Source: Anaerolineae bacterium
GTDB taxonomy: Bacteria > Chloroflexota > Anaerolineae > 4572-78 > J111
NCBI GenBank assembly: GCA_016931895.1
Contig: JAFGDY010000039.1
Location: 1 to 42,643 of the forward strand
Direction: 5' to 3'
Length of the DNA: 42,643 nt
The position numbers and the translations under genes are program-made. Below are positions 1-8,600 of the stretch, piece by piece (within the stretch, counting starts at the first letter, position 1; each line of letters starts with the position of its first letter). The notes beneath the pieces are model-generated. The model made no database searches. It worked only from the letters and a program-made list of their open reading frames with translations, and had not been told where the DNA came from.

Positions 1-200
1 ACTTCCTCACTGACGCCCAGCGAATACATATCGGCGGTGTCAAAAAAGTTGATGCCTAACTCCAGCGCCCGTTTGATAAAAGCACGGCTGTCTTCTTCCG
101 CTAGCACCCAGTCACGCCATTGGGGTGTGCCGTAAGTCATAGTGCCTAAACAAATCCGCGATACCTTGAGGCCGGTGCGGCCCAAATTGATATATTCCAT
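1..200 (-). CDS. Aldo/keto reductase, N-terminal part (cut by window edge)
   Basis: Only the first 66 or so codons are inside the window; the gene continues beyond base 1. Translation on the minus strand gives an N-terminus with the [10 protein letters not shown] opening and the later [11 protein letters not shown] stretch. These are the first beta strand and the Asp/Tyr active-site region typical of aldo/keto reductases, NADPH-dependent enzymes that reduce carbonyl compounds in the cytoplasm. The start is the ATG at 198-200, preceded on the minus strand by a strong AGGAGG ribosome-binding site ending 6 nt upstream. A weak possible promoter (TTGTAC, 18 nt, CATATT) lies further upstream. The substrate cannot be told from this fragment. 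Confidence 0.9.
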   Translation of the reverse strand, partial: MEYINLGRTGLKVSRICLGTMTYGTPQWRDWVLAEEDSRAFIKRALELGINFFDTADMYSLGVSEE

Positions 201-268
201 TATTTGCCTCCTGAATTTTTAATATGGGGTTCTATGGCTAGAGGGTACAAGCTTTTGGAAAGAGAGTC

Positions 269-313
269 AAAAATGTGGCGCAGATTCATACGATCTCAAC
301 GTGAATCTGCGCC
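269..313 (-). terminator. Possible terminator after the VirB4-N-like gene
   Basis: A perfect 12-bp inverted repeat (277-288 with 302-313, GGCGCAGATTCA and its complement) has a 13-nt loop. On the minus strand it is followed after three bases by five T residues. It lies 200 bp downstream of the stop at 518, so it could end the zinc-ribbon/SPFH/VirB4-N-like transcript. The U-tract is short, so it may instead be a simple hairpin. Confidence 0.45.
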
Positions 314-415
314 TCAGACAGAACAAAGGCGTCAGCATGCGGTGTATTCTTGATTTCCGACTATCCTGTGAAGCAAAATTGAGATTGGTGATTTTTGATT
401 TCTGGTTGAGATAGG

Positions 416-492
416 GCTTACGCAAATCATTAATGCGTCCAGAGGTGACAGACACCTTGTAAATGACGGTCACCTCTGGAACTTGCGTAAGC
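416..492. repeat. MITE-like nested palindrome with 10-bp terminal inverted repeats
   Basis: The ends GCTTACGCAA (416-425) and TTGCGTAAGC (483-492) are perfect inverted repeats. Inside them a 12-bp inverted repeat pairs 438-449 with 469-480 (TCCAGAGGTGAC and its complement). A second, alternative small hairpin (AGGTG at 443-447 with CACCT at 453-457) can also form. The whole 77 bp can fold on itself and holds no convincing gene. This resembles a miniature inverted-repeat element moved by a transposase elsewhere. I see no clear target-site duplication, so mobility is inference. It sits at the left border of the AT-rich signalling block. The rest of 201-517 holds only the hairpin at 277-313 and the upstream region of the aldo/keto reductase. 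Confidence 0.65.
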
Positions 493-517
493 TTAAGATT
501 TATTTCATTCTTCATTC

Positions 518-1645
518 TCACTCCCGTTGATGTCCTAAGGAAACATCAGGGAAACCACCTTCTGGGGGTATTGGAATGCGGAAGATTGCCTGCGCTTGTT
601 TGGCACTGACTGCGTATCGTAATCGCCGTAAGGGTAAACCAACCAAATCAGTGCCCCAATAATATTGACTGAGTTGTATCAGATTAATTTTGGCGGTAGA
701 GAGTTCATTGGGAGATAAGGCCCAGTCTAAATTGTAGTTTGCTCCTGGCGTTTCATTCTCTGTTTGGAGTGAAGGTAAGCATAAACCAACACCTATGGCG
801 TTGGCCAGGCCATGCGGCACAATAGGTTCGCCGATGAGGGCTATGCGGAGGGTAAAGGGATGGGGAGTTTGGTATAGCAATTGGTGATAGAATTTGAGCG
901 CCGAAGTGAGTTCAGTCTTCAGATTTCCCGGCAGATTCCCCTTGTCCCCTACAACTTCCAATTCATTCAAATAGACATAATCTCCCTGGTCCCATAGGAT
1001 CGGCATCAGGCTGACACTTAACATCAGGCGTTGGGGGTATCTGGCCAGAGCACACCAAACCTGTTCCATACTTTGCAGATTCCATCGCCAACCGTAGTTG
1101 AGATAAAGCAGCTCAATTGTATTGTCGTTATTGGCCTTAGACGCCACTCGTTCAAAGTGTCTGATTTCAACAATCTGGTGGGGATTTTTGAGGCCGGTAA
1201 TCCACTCGGATTGGTAGGCTCGTTCAAAGTCCGTCTGGTTAGATAGGGAACGTAAAGCAAAGTCAAAAGGAAAGAGAGCAAACACATCTTGGGCCAGGGT
1301 GATAGCTTCGGTACGGGCCTGGTCGGGGGTGGGCGCAAAAGCCTTACCCATAAAAAATATATCTATCTGGGTTTGATTTGTTGCAGAAGAGATAAGGCGT
1401 AATTCAAAGACAGGGCTGCTGTTGGACTCAATATTGGGCAGATGTAAACACTCAATCAGCCGGATCTGCCGTTCCCACGCCTCCATAAGATGACCGGCCA
1501 TCATTGGATTCCAGGCCCGTTGCCGAAACTCGGTAAAAGGACAAGGGGATATTTCAAAAGCAAAGAGCGCATGATAACCTGATGCTGCTTCTATTTTTTG
1601 ACATTTTTGTGGTACCAGATGGACATACAAATCCATATTGATCAC
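518..1645 (-). CDS. Protein resembling the N-terminal domain of VirB4/HerA-type ATPases, without ATPase domain
   Basis: 375 residues, soluble, no signal peptide or membrane segment. I do not recognise a named family with certainty. The overall look (a long alpha/beta region, then LPLRRLRYAVSAKQAQAIFRIP followed by a Pro/Gly-rich loop near the C-terminus) resembles the region just before the P-loop in VirB4/TraC and HerA-like conjugation or helicase ATPases. In those proteins a similar '..A..LFRLP..G.LPG' junction leads into the ATPase. Here the protein stops at that point and no Walker A or B motif follows, so it would be a stand-alone accessory domain. The start is an ATG 22 bp after the SPFH stop codon, so the two are probably co-transcribed and may act together. 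Role unknown; the family assignment is inference. Confidence 0.85.
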   Translation of the reverse strand: MINMDLYVHLVPQKCQKIEAASGYHALFAFEISPCPFTEFRQRAWNPMMAGHLMEAWERQIRLIECLHLPNIESNSSPVFELRLISSATNQTQIDIFFMGKAFAPTPDQARTEAITLAQDVFALFPFDFALRSLSNQTDFERAYQSEWITGLKNPHQIVEIRHFERVASKANNDNTIELLYLNYGWRWNLQSMEQVWCALARYPQRLMLSVSLMPILWDQGDYVYLNELEVVGDKGNLPGNLKTELTSALKFYHQLLYQTPHPFTLRIALIGEPIVPHGLANAIGVGLCLPSLQTENETPGANYNLDWALSPNELSTAKINLIQLSQYYWGTDLVGLPLRRLRYAVSAKQAQAIFRIPIPPEGGFPDVSLGHQRE

Positions 1646-1667
1646 TCCTTAACCGGTTTTTATGGCC

Positions 1668-2768
1668 TCATAATGAGTGTTTGCCATGACCATTGGTGGG
1701 GGCTGAGACAGGCGTTGGTTGTGGTTCAATCAAATGGTCAATCATCTTGCTTAAAGTTTGTTCATGACCATTCGGGTTGTTGGTTTGGGCATAAAGACCG
1801 TTGGAAACAAGCAAATGGCGCGGGTCTCCCCAAGCGGTTATGGCTCGACTGAGGGCATCTATTCGGGCCAGGGTTTGCTCATGAACCAGACGCATTTCCT
1901 CCATCTGTCGTTGAAAATCACGTTGAGTGCTCTCTAACTTAAAGACAAGCGCCTGTCTTTTGGCCTCATCCAGGGCAACCTTTTGGCGGGTTGAAGTAGC
2001 CAACCGTTCAGTTTCAGCCTGGAATAAGGTGAGTTCGCGTTTATTTTCGGCCTGTTGCTGGTGAATTTGGAGGGTTGCCTTTTCGGCGATAAGTTGTTGT
2101 TCAGCCAAAACCTCTTTAGTAGTCAAGGTCAGGTAAGTAGGGTCGCCCTCGGTTTTGATGATTTTGAGACTCAAAATTCGTAATCCGTTTAGAGCTTCTT
2201 CGGTATGCAAGGACTGGCGAATTTGACGTTCCAGGGCCATTTTATTGGTCAATTCCGTAGAGTTTGCTCCGCCAAATAACAAACAATGGGGCAGCTTCTC
2301 TATCACCTGGCGAACTGTACTTTCCACAATTGTGGTCAGGGTTTGGGTAGGCGACTTAAGCTGAATCACAGCTTGGGGATTATCCACCTTAAATTCCACA
2401 TCAACTTGCAGCGAAATTCGAGCCAGGTCCCCGGTATAAAGACCCCTCAGCTCAATCACGCGGCTATGTTGGGACATATCTACCAGCCGACCATCCAACC
2501 GGCCGGCCGGACAGTGACGCAGGCTATACACGCCAGGCCAAAAGGTATGGCAGAAACCGCGACGCCCCCAGATAATCACACAAGAAGCATCAGGCACAAC
2601 CAATTGACCACCCCAGCCAAAAAAGCTGCGAGGCAAGATAAAACGTTCAGCATACAAATCCCCATTAGCCGGTTCAGGATGGTACGCAGGGCCGCTCAAC
2701 AGATCTAGAAGCGTGTTTATTGCCTCAGATATTAACGATTCTTGACAAATATCCGCATTGTTCTTCAT
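1668..2768 (-). CDS. SPFH/band-7 domain protein with coiled coil
   Basis: 366 residues. An SPFH/band-7 (prohibitin/stomatin-like) domain covers roughly residues 45-225, with the typical run of beta strands, then IVESTVRQVIEKLP and LNGLRILSLKIIK. A charged alanine/glutamine-rich coiled coil follows at about 220-310, and then a variable tail. SPFH proteins form ring or cage oligomers, usually at membranes, and scaffold partners. Unlike stomatins, this one has no clear N-terminal membrane helix, so it may be cytoplasmic or peripherally attached. It lies 51 bp after the zinc-ribbon gene and 22 bp before the VirB4-N-like gene, suggesting a three-gene unit. SPFH proteins coupled to zinc ribbons are known in bacteria. 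Function in this setting is not known. Confidence 0.9.
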   Translation of the reverse strand: MKNNADICQESLISEAINTLLDLLSGPAYHPEPANGDLYAERFILPRSFFGWGGQLVVPDASCVIIWGRRGFCHTFWPGVYSLRHCPAGRLDGRLVDMSQHSRVIELRGLYTGDLARISLQVDVEFKVDNPQAVIQLKSPTQTLTTIVESTVRQVIEKLPHCLLFGGANSTELTNKMALERQIRQSLHTEEALNGLRILSLKIIKTEGDPTYLTLTTKEVLAEQQLIAEKATLQIHQQQAENKRELTLFQAETERLATSTRQKVALDEAKRQALVFKLESTQRDFQRQMEEMRLVHEQTLARIDALSRAITAWGDPRHLLVSNGLYAQTNNPNGHEQTLSKMIDHLIEPQPTPVSAPTNGHGKHSL

Positions 2769-2819
2769 TTTTATAGCCCTCCTGCTATCAAACCGTCAAA
2801 CGGTTTTGGTAATGCTTAT

Positions 2820-3023
2820 CTAACAGTACCCATTTTGTATCTCGGCCAGTTTGACTGCATCAACATGTAGGGTGCAATGAGGGCATTTGTGTCTGAGCCA
2901 ATTTCCCCCACGGCACCTTTGACAAAAGAATCTAAAACATTTTGGGCATTTATAAACCCTGATCCTATGAAAGAGTGAGTTGTGTCCACAATTTGGACAA
3001 TGATCAAAAATATCACGAGACAT
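2820..3023 (-). CDS. Small zinc-ribbon/RING-like protein
   Basis: 67 residues with four Cys pairs in the order CPNC, CPKC, CQRC, CPHC, plus several His, consistent with two zinc sites in a zinc-ribbon or RING-like fold. Such modules bind protein or nucleic acid partners, and this small protein has no other domain. The ATG at 3021-3023 is preferred because GGAGGT lies 8 nt upstream on the minus strand. A GTG two codons earlier would overlap the spacing region. A second open frame over the same bases lacks the cysteine pattern and is rejected. It is the first gene of the SPFH trio, with a TATAAT at 3069-3074 and a regulated-looking region further upstream. Likely partner: the SPFH protein. Confidence 0.85.
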   Translation of the reverse strand: MSRDIFDHCPNCGHNSLFHRIRVYKCPKCFRFFCQRCRGGNWLRHKCPHCTLHVDAVKLAEIQNGYC

Positions 3024-3080
3024 AGCCACCTACCTCCATATCTTTATGATTTTTTCATCCTTACCCCAATTATAGCCAAT

Positions 3081-3110
3081 AAAAAAAGCCGGCTATATTA
3101 AAACCGGCTT
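3081..3110 (-). terminator. Rho-independent terminator or attenuator
   Basis: On the minus strand AAGCCGG (3110-3104) pairs with CCGGCTT (3092-3086) over an 11-nt loop and runs into seven T residues. It ends the transcript from the response-regulator gene stopping at 3217. It lies just 3' of a possible promoter at 3126-3131, so it could also act as an early attenuator for the SPFH trio. Confidence 0.85.
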
Positions 3111-3125
3111 GCAGCAAACTTACAA

Positions 3126-3203
3126 TTTATAATTAAATACTACCGTTATCTGATATGAAATTGCACCTATCTAATATGAAACAAACATTAATCTGATTTT
3201 CTA
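3126..3203 (-). promoter_or_regulatory. Tandem direct repeats and -10 box: candidate OmpR-type operator/promoter
   Basis: On the minus strand the 14-mers at 3181-3168 and 3160-3147 (TTTCATATYAGATA) differ at one base and are 21 bp apart, two helical turns. A weaker third copy (ATCAGA at 3196-3191) lies about 22 bp further upstream. The proximal repeat covers the place of a -35 box for TATAAA at 3131-3126, with a 17-bp spacing. This is the layout of promoters activated by OmpR/PhoB-family regulators, which bind head-to-tail repeats. The gene just upstream encodes such a regulator. Binding is inference. Confidence 0.5.
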
Positions 3204-3216
3204 ATAAATCTTGCTT

Positions 3217-5172
3217 TTACTCAATTTGTAAACGATATCCCTGACCTTTGACCATAAGCAGATAACGTGGATTATCGGGGTTAGGTTCAATGCGAAGGCG
3301 CAGCCTTCTCACTAAGGCATTGATACGACCATCCAATTGGTAGTCTCCTGCCTCGTATTTTTCATCAAACACAGTCTCTACAATTTCTTCTCGCCCCACC
3401 AATTTGCCAGGCTGTTGATACAGGCAGCGGAATAATTTTAGCTCTTGCCCAAACAACTCAATTTTATTATTCCCCAGCCATACTACTTCATCCTCATCAA
3501 AACGTAATTTGCCGCCAGGTGAGGGAGAGTCAAATGGCTCATGTAACCGATGGGCCAGCATGCCGGCCGCCAGAAGTAGATGCGCCCCCCGTATTCGTTC
3601 GACCTGCGTAAAGATTTTGTTGGGGTCATGATGGAGAATAATTCCGATGACCCATACCAATAGACCGGCATAATAAGGCAACGGATCATAGTGACCAATT
3701 TCGCCATAGGCGCTCCGTCGAATTTGGCCAATGAGAACCAGGCTCTTTCTTAAGTCGGCAACCACCTCTCGTTCAGGCAATGGCCCATCGAGCCGACTTG
3801 GTTTCACCAGACATTCTTCAAGATCTTGCCAGGCTATCAAGTCAGGAGCTTGACTCAGTTCAAAGCGGACGATCGCCTCCAAACACACAAAATCCCACCA
3901 ATTGGGCATATATCCTGCGTATGCAAAATCAGTCAACCAAGTTTGTCGTCCGTAAATATCCACCAAGATATTATCGGCAGTAATTTGACCCGGCGAAGTT
4001 TTACACACAATTGGCCGGTCATACTCTATAGGGGTGTAGATGGTGGCAATAGGATTAGGACAAATTAGGGTCGCTTGACTGGATAAGTGAAAAACCAAAG
4101 ATTGGTCGGTATATTCCACTTCAATGGCATTCAACGGCCTTACCGCTTGTACAAGAGCGGCTAACCTATGTTCTACTTCAAGGCGGGAGGCTGGCTCTTC
4201 CAACCCAATCCGCCCACGATATAACAACATTAAATCATTAGTGACAATACGCTGCCCTTGCTGGTGCCACGTTGCCAAAACTTCGATAACGTGATCAAAA
4301 GCTACTTTAAGCGGTCGTTCCTTACTTCCCCCAAATAATTGTCGTAGAGATTGAATTGCCTCCAGGTTGGTTGTGGGTAAAACATAAGTTGCTGCGCCAA
4401 AATGGACTGACCTGGTCATTTTGAATTTAGCACCTTGAAATGTGTCGGGAGCCAAATTCAGCAGATGTTCTACTTCTCGCTCCAGCTGGTTACGTTCGCC
4501 GCAGAGCAAAATACGCGGGTCCAGTACGCCTTGTGGCGATTGGGCCAAAACCGGCAGACAGAAGCGCTGCCTATCATGCCAAAAGAGTGTCCCCACTCTG
4601 ATCTGCCGGTAATCGTGGAATAGCTGGCGAAAGAGATCCTTCAATTCGTCAGCTCGATGCAGGAGGGTCTCGGTTAGAGGATCTGGCTGTAATAAACCTA
4701 CAAGGTATAGAAATAAACCTTCTCGATGGTCCGACTGAATATCTAAATCTGTATTCAGACGAACATATTTGGCGATAGCCTGTTCCACGGCTTGGATCAT
4801 GATTTGGGGGCCTTCTTGTTTAGAACGGAAATCTATGGCCGGCGGTAAGCCATCTATTGCCGGCCCCAGCGCCTCACGTACATCCTGATAAGAGGGGAAA
4901 TTTGTAAGAATGATTTTGGGTATCAATTCATAGGTGGAATCTTTAGCTACCGTCAAACCTGTAGTGTCTTTCTCGTCGTCATCGTTAACCAGGCGAATAT
5001 CCAAAATAGCCAAATGGATGTGAGCTGTAACCAGCAGGTGTCGGGCCTGCTCCGGCGTATGCGCCTTGATCACTCGATAACCGGCCTCCTCTAAAAATTC
5101 GGCCCGGGTTTCCAGAAAATCAGGATCATTATCAACTAAAAGAATCGAATAAGGTCTCCTCTCGGTACTCAC
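3217..5172 (-). CDS. Response regulator with phosphotransferase-like middle domain and OmpR-type DNA-binding domain
   Basis: 651 residues. Residues 8-135 are a receiver (acidic D14/D16, phospho-acceptor D58, T90, K118). Residues 555-650 are an OmpR/PhoB winged helix. The long middle part (about 190-545) has a segment, residues 393-416, that lines up with the catalytic loop and metal site of aminoglycoside-phosphotransferase or kinase-like folds. N401 and the Asp of TDF (D415) are kept, but the catalytic Asp position carries Gln396 and the usual HGD reads PGQ, so it is probably inactive. It resembles the 'ternary complex associated' kinase-like domains described in bacterial conflict and signalling proteins; this is from memory, not a search. 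The GTG start has AGGAG 7 nt upstream. It probably takes phosphate from the neighbouring kinases and may act at the repeats at 3147-3203. Confidence 0.9.
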   Translation of the reverse strand: MSTERRPYSILLVDNDPDFLETRAEFLEEAGYRVIKAHTPEQARHLLVTAHIHLAILDIRLVNDDDEKDTTGLTVAKDSTYELIPKIILTNFPSYQDVREALGPAIDGLPPAIDFRSKQEGPQIMIQAVEQAIAKYVRLNTDLDIQSDHREGLFLYLVGLLQPDPLTETLLHRADELKDLFRQLFHDYRQIRVGTLFWHDRQRFCLPVLAQSPQGVLDPRILLCGERNQLEREVEHLLNLAPDTFQGAKFKMTRSVHFGAATYVLPTTNLEAIQSLRQLFGGSKERPLKVAFDHVIEVLATWHQQGQRIVTNDLMLLYRGRIGLEEPASRLEVEHRLAALVQAVRPLNAIEVEYTDQSLVFHLSSQATLICPNPIATIYTPIEYDRPIVCKTSPGQITADNILVDIYGRQTWLTDFAYAGYMPNWWDFVCLEAIVRFELSQAPDLIAWQDLEECLVKPSRLDGPLPEREVVADLRKSLVLIGQIRRSAYGEIGHYDPLPYYAGLLVWVIGIILHHDPNKIFTQVERIRGAHLLLAAGMLAHRLHEPFDSPSPGGKLRFDEDEVVWLGNNKIELFGQELKLFRCLYQQPGKLVGREEIVETVFDEKYEAGDYQLDGRINALVRRLRLRIEPNPDNPRYLLMVKGQGYRLQIE

Positions 5173-5287
5173 TGCTCAACTCCTATTGATGGCTAAATCT
5201 ATTCCCCCAGTTCGGGAAGACTGAGGGGGGTAAACTATTTCCATTGCGCAAGTCATATCCATTCAGTGACAGCCTGAAGATAAACGC

Positions 5288-5668
5288 CTATTGAGATTGA
5301 GCAGGGGAGGAGATATCCAAGGCTGCCTTAATTTTGGAAAGAAGTTCGTCTTGGTCAAATGATTTGCGAATATAGTCAGTTGCTCCGGCCAAAAGTACTT
5401 CTCTGGCTCTTTGCCAGGTGGGAGAAGCTGTGACAACAATAATATGGGACGCGGGTTGCATTTTGCGCAAATTGGATACTAATTGCGCCACATTATCAAC
5501 TGCCCCTGCATCTATAATAATTGCGGTGTACTCTTGCTCAATACCTTGCTGTTCTGCCTGTTTTTCTGAAATTACTTGTAATGTTCCCAGAGACAATACA
5601 CTTTGTTCTAAAACTAAGGGCCACAGTGTTTCAGTTTTCTCGCCAATTAATAAAAAATGGTGTCCCAT
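5288..5668 (-). CDS. Single-domain degenerate receiver protein
   Basis: 126 residues with the CheY-like alternation of strands and helices. D53 in IIIDAG sits at the phospho-acceptor position, T80 in VVTAS at the switch Thr/Ser and K102 in RKSFD at the conserved Lys. The acidic pair after strand 1 that binds Mg2+ is missing: LLIGEKTE offers only one Glu. Phosphorylation may therefore be weak or absent, and the protein could be a phosphate-independent partner of the kinases. The ATG start has AAGG 8 nt upstream. It lies 31 bp after the giant kinase and 115 bp before the response regulator gene, so it probably belongs to the same transcript. A GC-rich imperfect hairpin at about 5203-5229 lies in the gap after it. 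Confidence 0.85.
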   Translation of the reverse strand: MGHHFLLIGEKTETLWPLVLEQSVLSLGTLQVISEKQAEQQGIEQEYTAIIIDAGAVDNVAQLVSNLRKMQPASHIIVVTASPTWQRAREVLLAGATDYIRKSFDQDELLSKIKAALDISSPAQSQ

Positions 5669-5699
5669 AAAGTAAACCTTATCTTGTGACCGATGGATT

Positions 5700-8600
5700 C
5701 TACTGTTTCTTCACGGGCAACCAGATAACCATCTTGGTGCCCTTTGGCCCTGTAACGGCCACTCGTACTTCGCCGCCATAAGTCTGAACAATCGTCTGAA
5801 CCATCAATAAACCCATCCCTAACCCTTTAGCTTCATCAGGTTTCTGAATCGGCTCGTATCCAATTTTGTCTCTAAGCTCCTGAGGAATTCCTGAACCGGT
5901 GTCAGAAACGGATATTTCAACTCCGGCGTTGGTCAATTGGGTGCCAATAATAATCTCTTGTATTTTACACCCATCTACAGCTTTTACCGCATTGTCTACC
6001 AAAATATCAAATGCTCGGCGCAACCATTCAGGACTCAACCATAAGGTCAGGTGAGCCGGAAGCTGAAGATCAAAACAAAGTACAGTTTTTTTATAGGGGT
6101 CATTTTGCCATAGTTGTTTGGCTCGCTCACTGACCAACTCGTTGATTGAAACTAATTCCATTCCGGCTTCAGTAGACAGGGGAGGGGTAATAGGCTTTTT
6201 CAGAATTTGCGCGGCCAAACGTTCAATTGTGGCGGCTCGTTTACTGATTTTGGTTTGTTCAGAGTGAGAGGATAGCTGCTTAAAATCGCGGTGCAACAAC
6301 TGGGCCTGTTCCTGGATGGTTAAAGCATGTTTTTCTATTGTGTGTCGCCAGGCGCTACTGGTCATGCCCATCCAGGCCACCGCAGTTCGCGCTCCTACCA
6401 GCCCTTTCGTCCGGCGCAAATCTTCATTTGTTTGTTTGAGTTGTTCATATAACCGTGCATTTTCAATCACCGCCGCGGCCTGACCGGCAAAAATACGCAA
6501 GAGCCGAGCATCATCTTCGTTAAAAGGCATTCCATCTAATTTATTAGAGGCCTGAATAATGCCTATATTCCGCCGACCTACGACCAGCTTTACCAGCAAG
6601 GTGTCCCGCAAACCGGCTTCTTTGATAAGATCATTCAACCCCAATGCAGTTACCAAAGGGTCTCCTTCTGCTTCGTTGAGAATCAAATGAGGCATTGTCT
6701 CCCATAAGGTGGCAAGATCATCCTTGTCCAGGGGGATGTGATATTTTTGACCAAGCGCATCGGGGACACCATACAATGGCAACTGGCAAACCAGCTTCCT
6801 CTCCACCTCATCATAAAGGAGGATAGCGCACATCTGAACATTTGTTAATTCTGCGATACTCTCGTTTACTCGCTGATATACTTCTTGAATGTCAGTTAAC
6901 GAACTGATTGTTTGCGAAATTCTATGCAGACCGGAAAGTTCCTTGTTTCGCTGCTGTTCGGCCTGGTACAGCCGCGCATTCTCAATGGCGATGGCGAGTT
7001 GGTCGGCCATTGTTTGCAAAATGGCAATGTCTTCTTGAGAGAAGGCGGCTTCTTTAACACTCTGTACCGTTAAGGCGCCAATACACTGATCTCGGCTGAT
7101 GAGCGGCAGAGACAACTCGGAACGAGTTTTGGGTAAGTAGGGGTTATCAAAATGAACATCATCCTTATCAACATCGGGCGCAATGCGCGCTTGCCTATGG
7201 GCTGCACTCCAGCCCACCATCGAATGACCCCCGATGGGTAATTTATGCTTTTCTTTGAGCATTTTTTGACCAGCTTCATCCGTACCCGCCCGCAACACCA
7301 GGTATTCACCCGTCTCATCCGTCAGGAATAACCCAACATAATACACATTGAATCTCTGGCGAATAAGATTAACCGCCTGGCTGATTAGCACGTCGGGATC
7401 AAGAATGGTACTGGTTGACTTGGAGACTTCGGCCACAGTTTGCAGTTGCATCCGGCGGTGTGACATATCGGCCAACAGGCGAGCATTGCTAATGGCAATA
7501 GCCGCCTGGTAAGAGAAAAGCTCGATGTTATTGAGTTCCTCACCGGTAAAACGATGGTGCGAGCGATAATTGATGAACATGACCCCCACTTTTTGTGAAC
7601 CAACCTTGAGGAGAATACTGACTGATGACTTGATACCTTCCCGTTGCACAAAAACGCCGCCAACAATGGGGTCGGATGACGCATCTTCAGCGATATAGGG
7701 TTTATCCAATGCCAAAATATTTCGCACTACCGACTCTCTTACCACTGAGCCTATCTTGAGGACTTCTTCCTCATTATGCACGCCAAACATCGTTGGCGGA
7801 AACCCAAATTCATCCCGGGTTTGATCATAAGTGTAGAGCGTAACGGCGTCACACTGAAGGGCCTCGTAGGTACCTTTGACAATGGAATGAAGCGTACTCT
7901 GTAGGTTTTCCAGTACGCTCACTCTGGCTACAATTTTTGCCGTATCTCGCGTGCGGCTCACTTGTTCTAGTAACCTGGCCTTTTTAAGAGTAAGAGCGGC
8001 GTGGTTGGCAAAGGTTTCCAGGGTTATTTTATCTTCACGGCCAAAGGTGCGAGGTAGTTTGTAATTTACGTATAAGACGCCCAAGGTTTCCTGGCCCACC
8101 TGTAGAGAAATCCCTTGAAAAGCCCGTACCCCAATGGTGCCGCGCAAGCCGTGCCCAATTGGGCCAAGAAAAGCATACTCCGGATCATCAGTGTTGGATA
8201 TAGCCACGTATTTTCGTTCCATCACCACTTCAGCCGTACCGCCTGAACGTGGTTCATCTTTTCTGAACCGTTCTACAAGCTTGGGCCGGATGCCTTCAGT
8301 AATCAATTCGTCGGGCAGAAAGGTATGGCGAATATCGTCATAAGACCAGATCACGACAGAATCGGCTTCCAAGACCTCTTTGGCGCTCTTTACCACCTGT
8401 TGCAAAACTTCTTGCACACTCGCTACACTGGCCAACTTCTCGGCAGCCTGATGAAGGTGCTCCAGTTCACGCATCCGACGGGTGTTGTCATAGGCAATCG
8501 CGGCCTGGTTTGCGTAAAGCCGCAGGGCTTCCGTCTCGGTTGGTAGAAAGATGCGGGGAACACGATAATGAATCCACATCACCCCAATATTGCAGTCGCG

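Noticed and set aside
267-521. 84-codon open frame on the minus strand
   Set aside because: It runs straight through the MITE-like palindrome and the hairpin, has no ribosome-binding site and no recognisable protein features.
2816-3016. 66-codon frame on the minus strand overlapping the zinc-ribbon gene
   Set aside because: The other frame holds four ordered CxxC pairs and a good ribosome-binding site; this one has neither.
5203-5229. GC-rich imperfect hairpin CCCCCAGT/ACTGAGGGGG as a terminator
   Set aside because: No T-run follows on either strand and one arm has an extra base.
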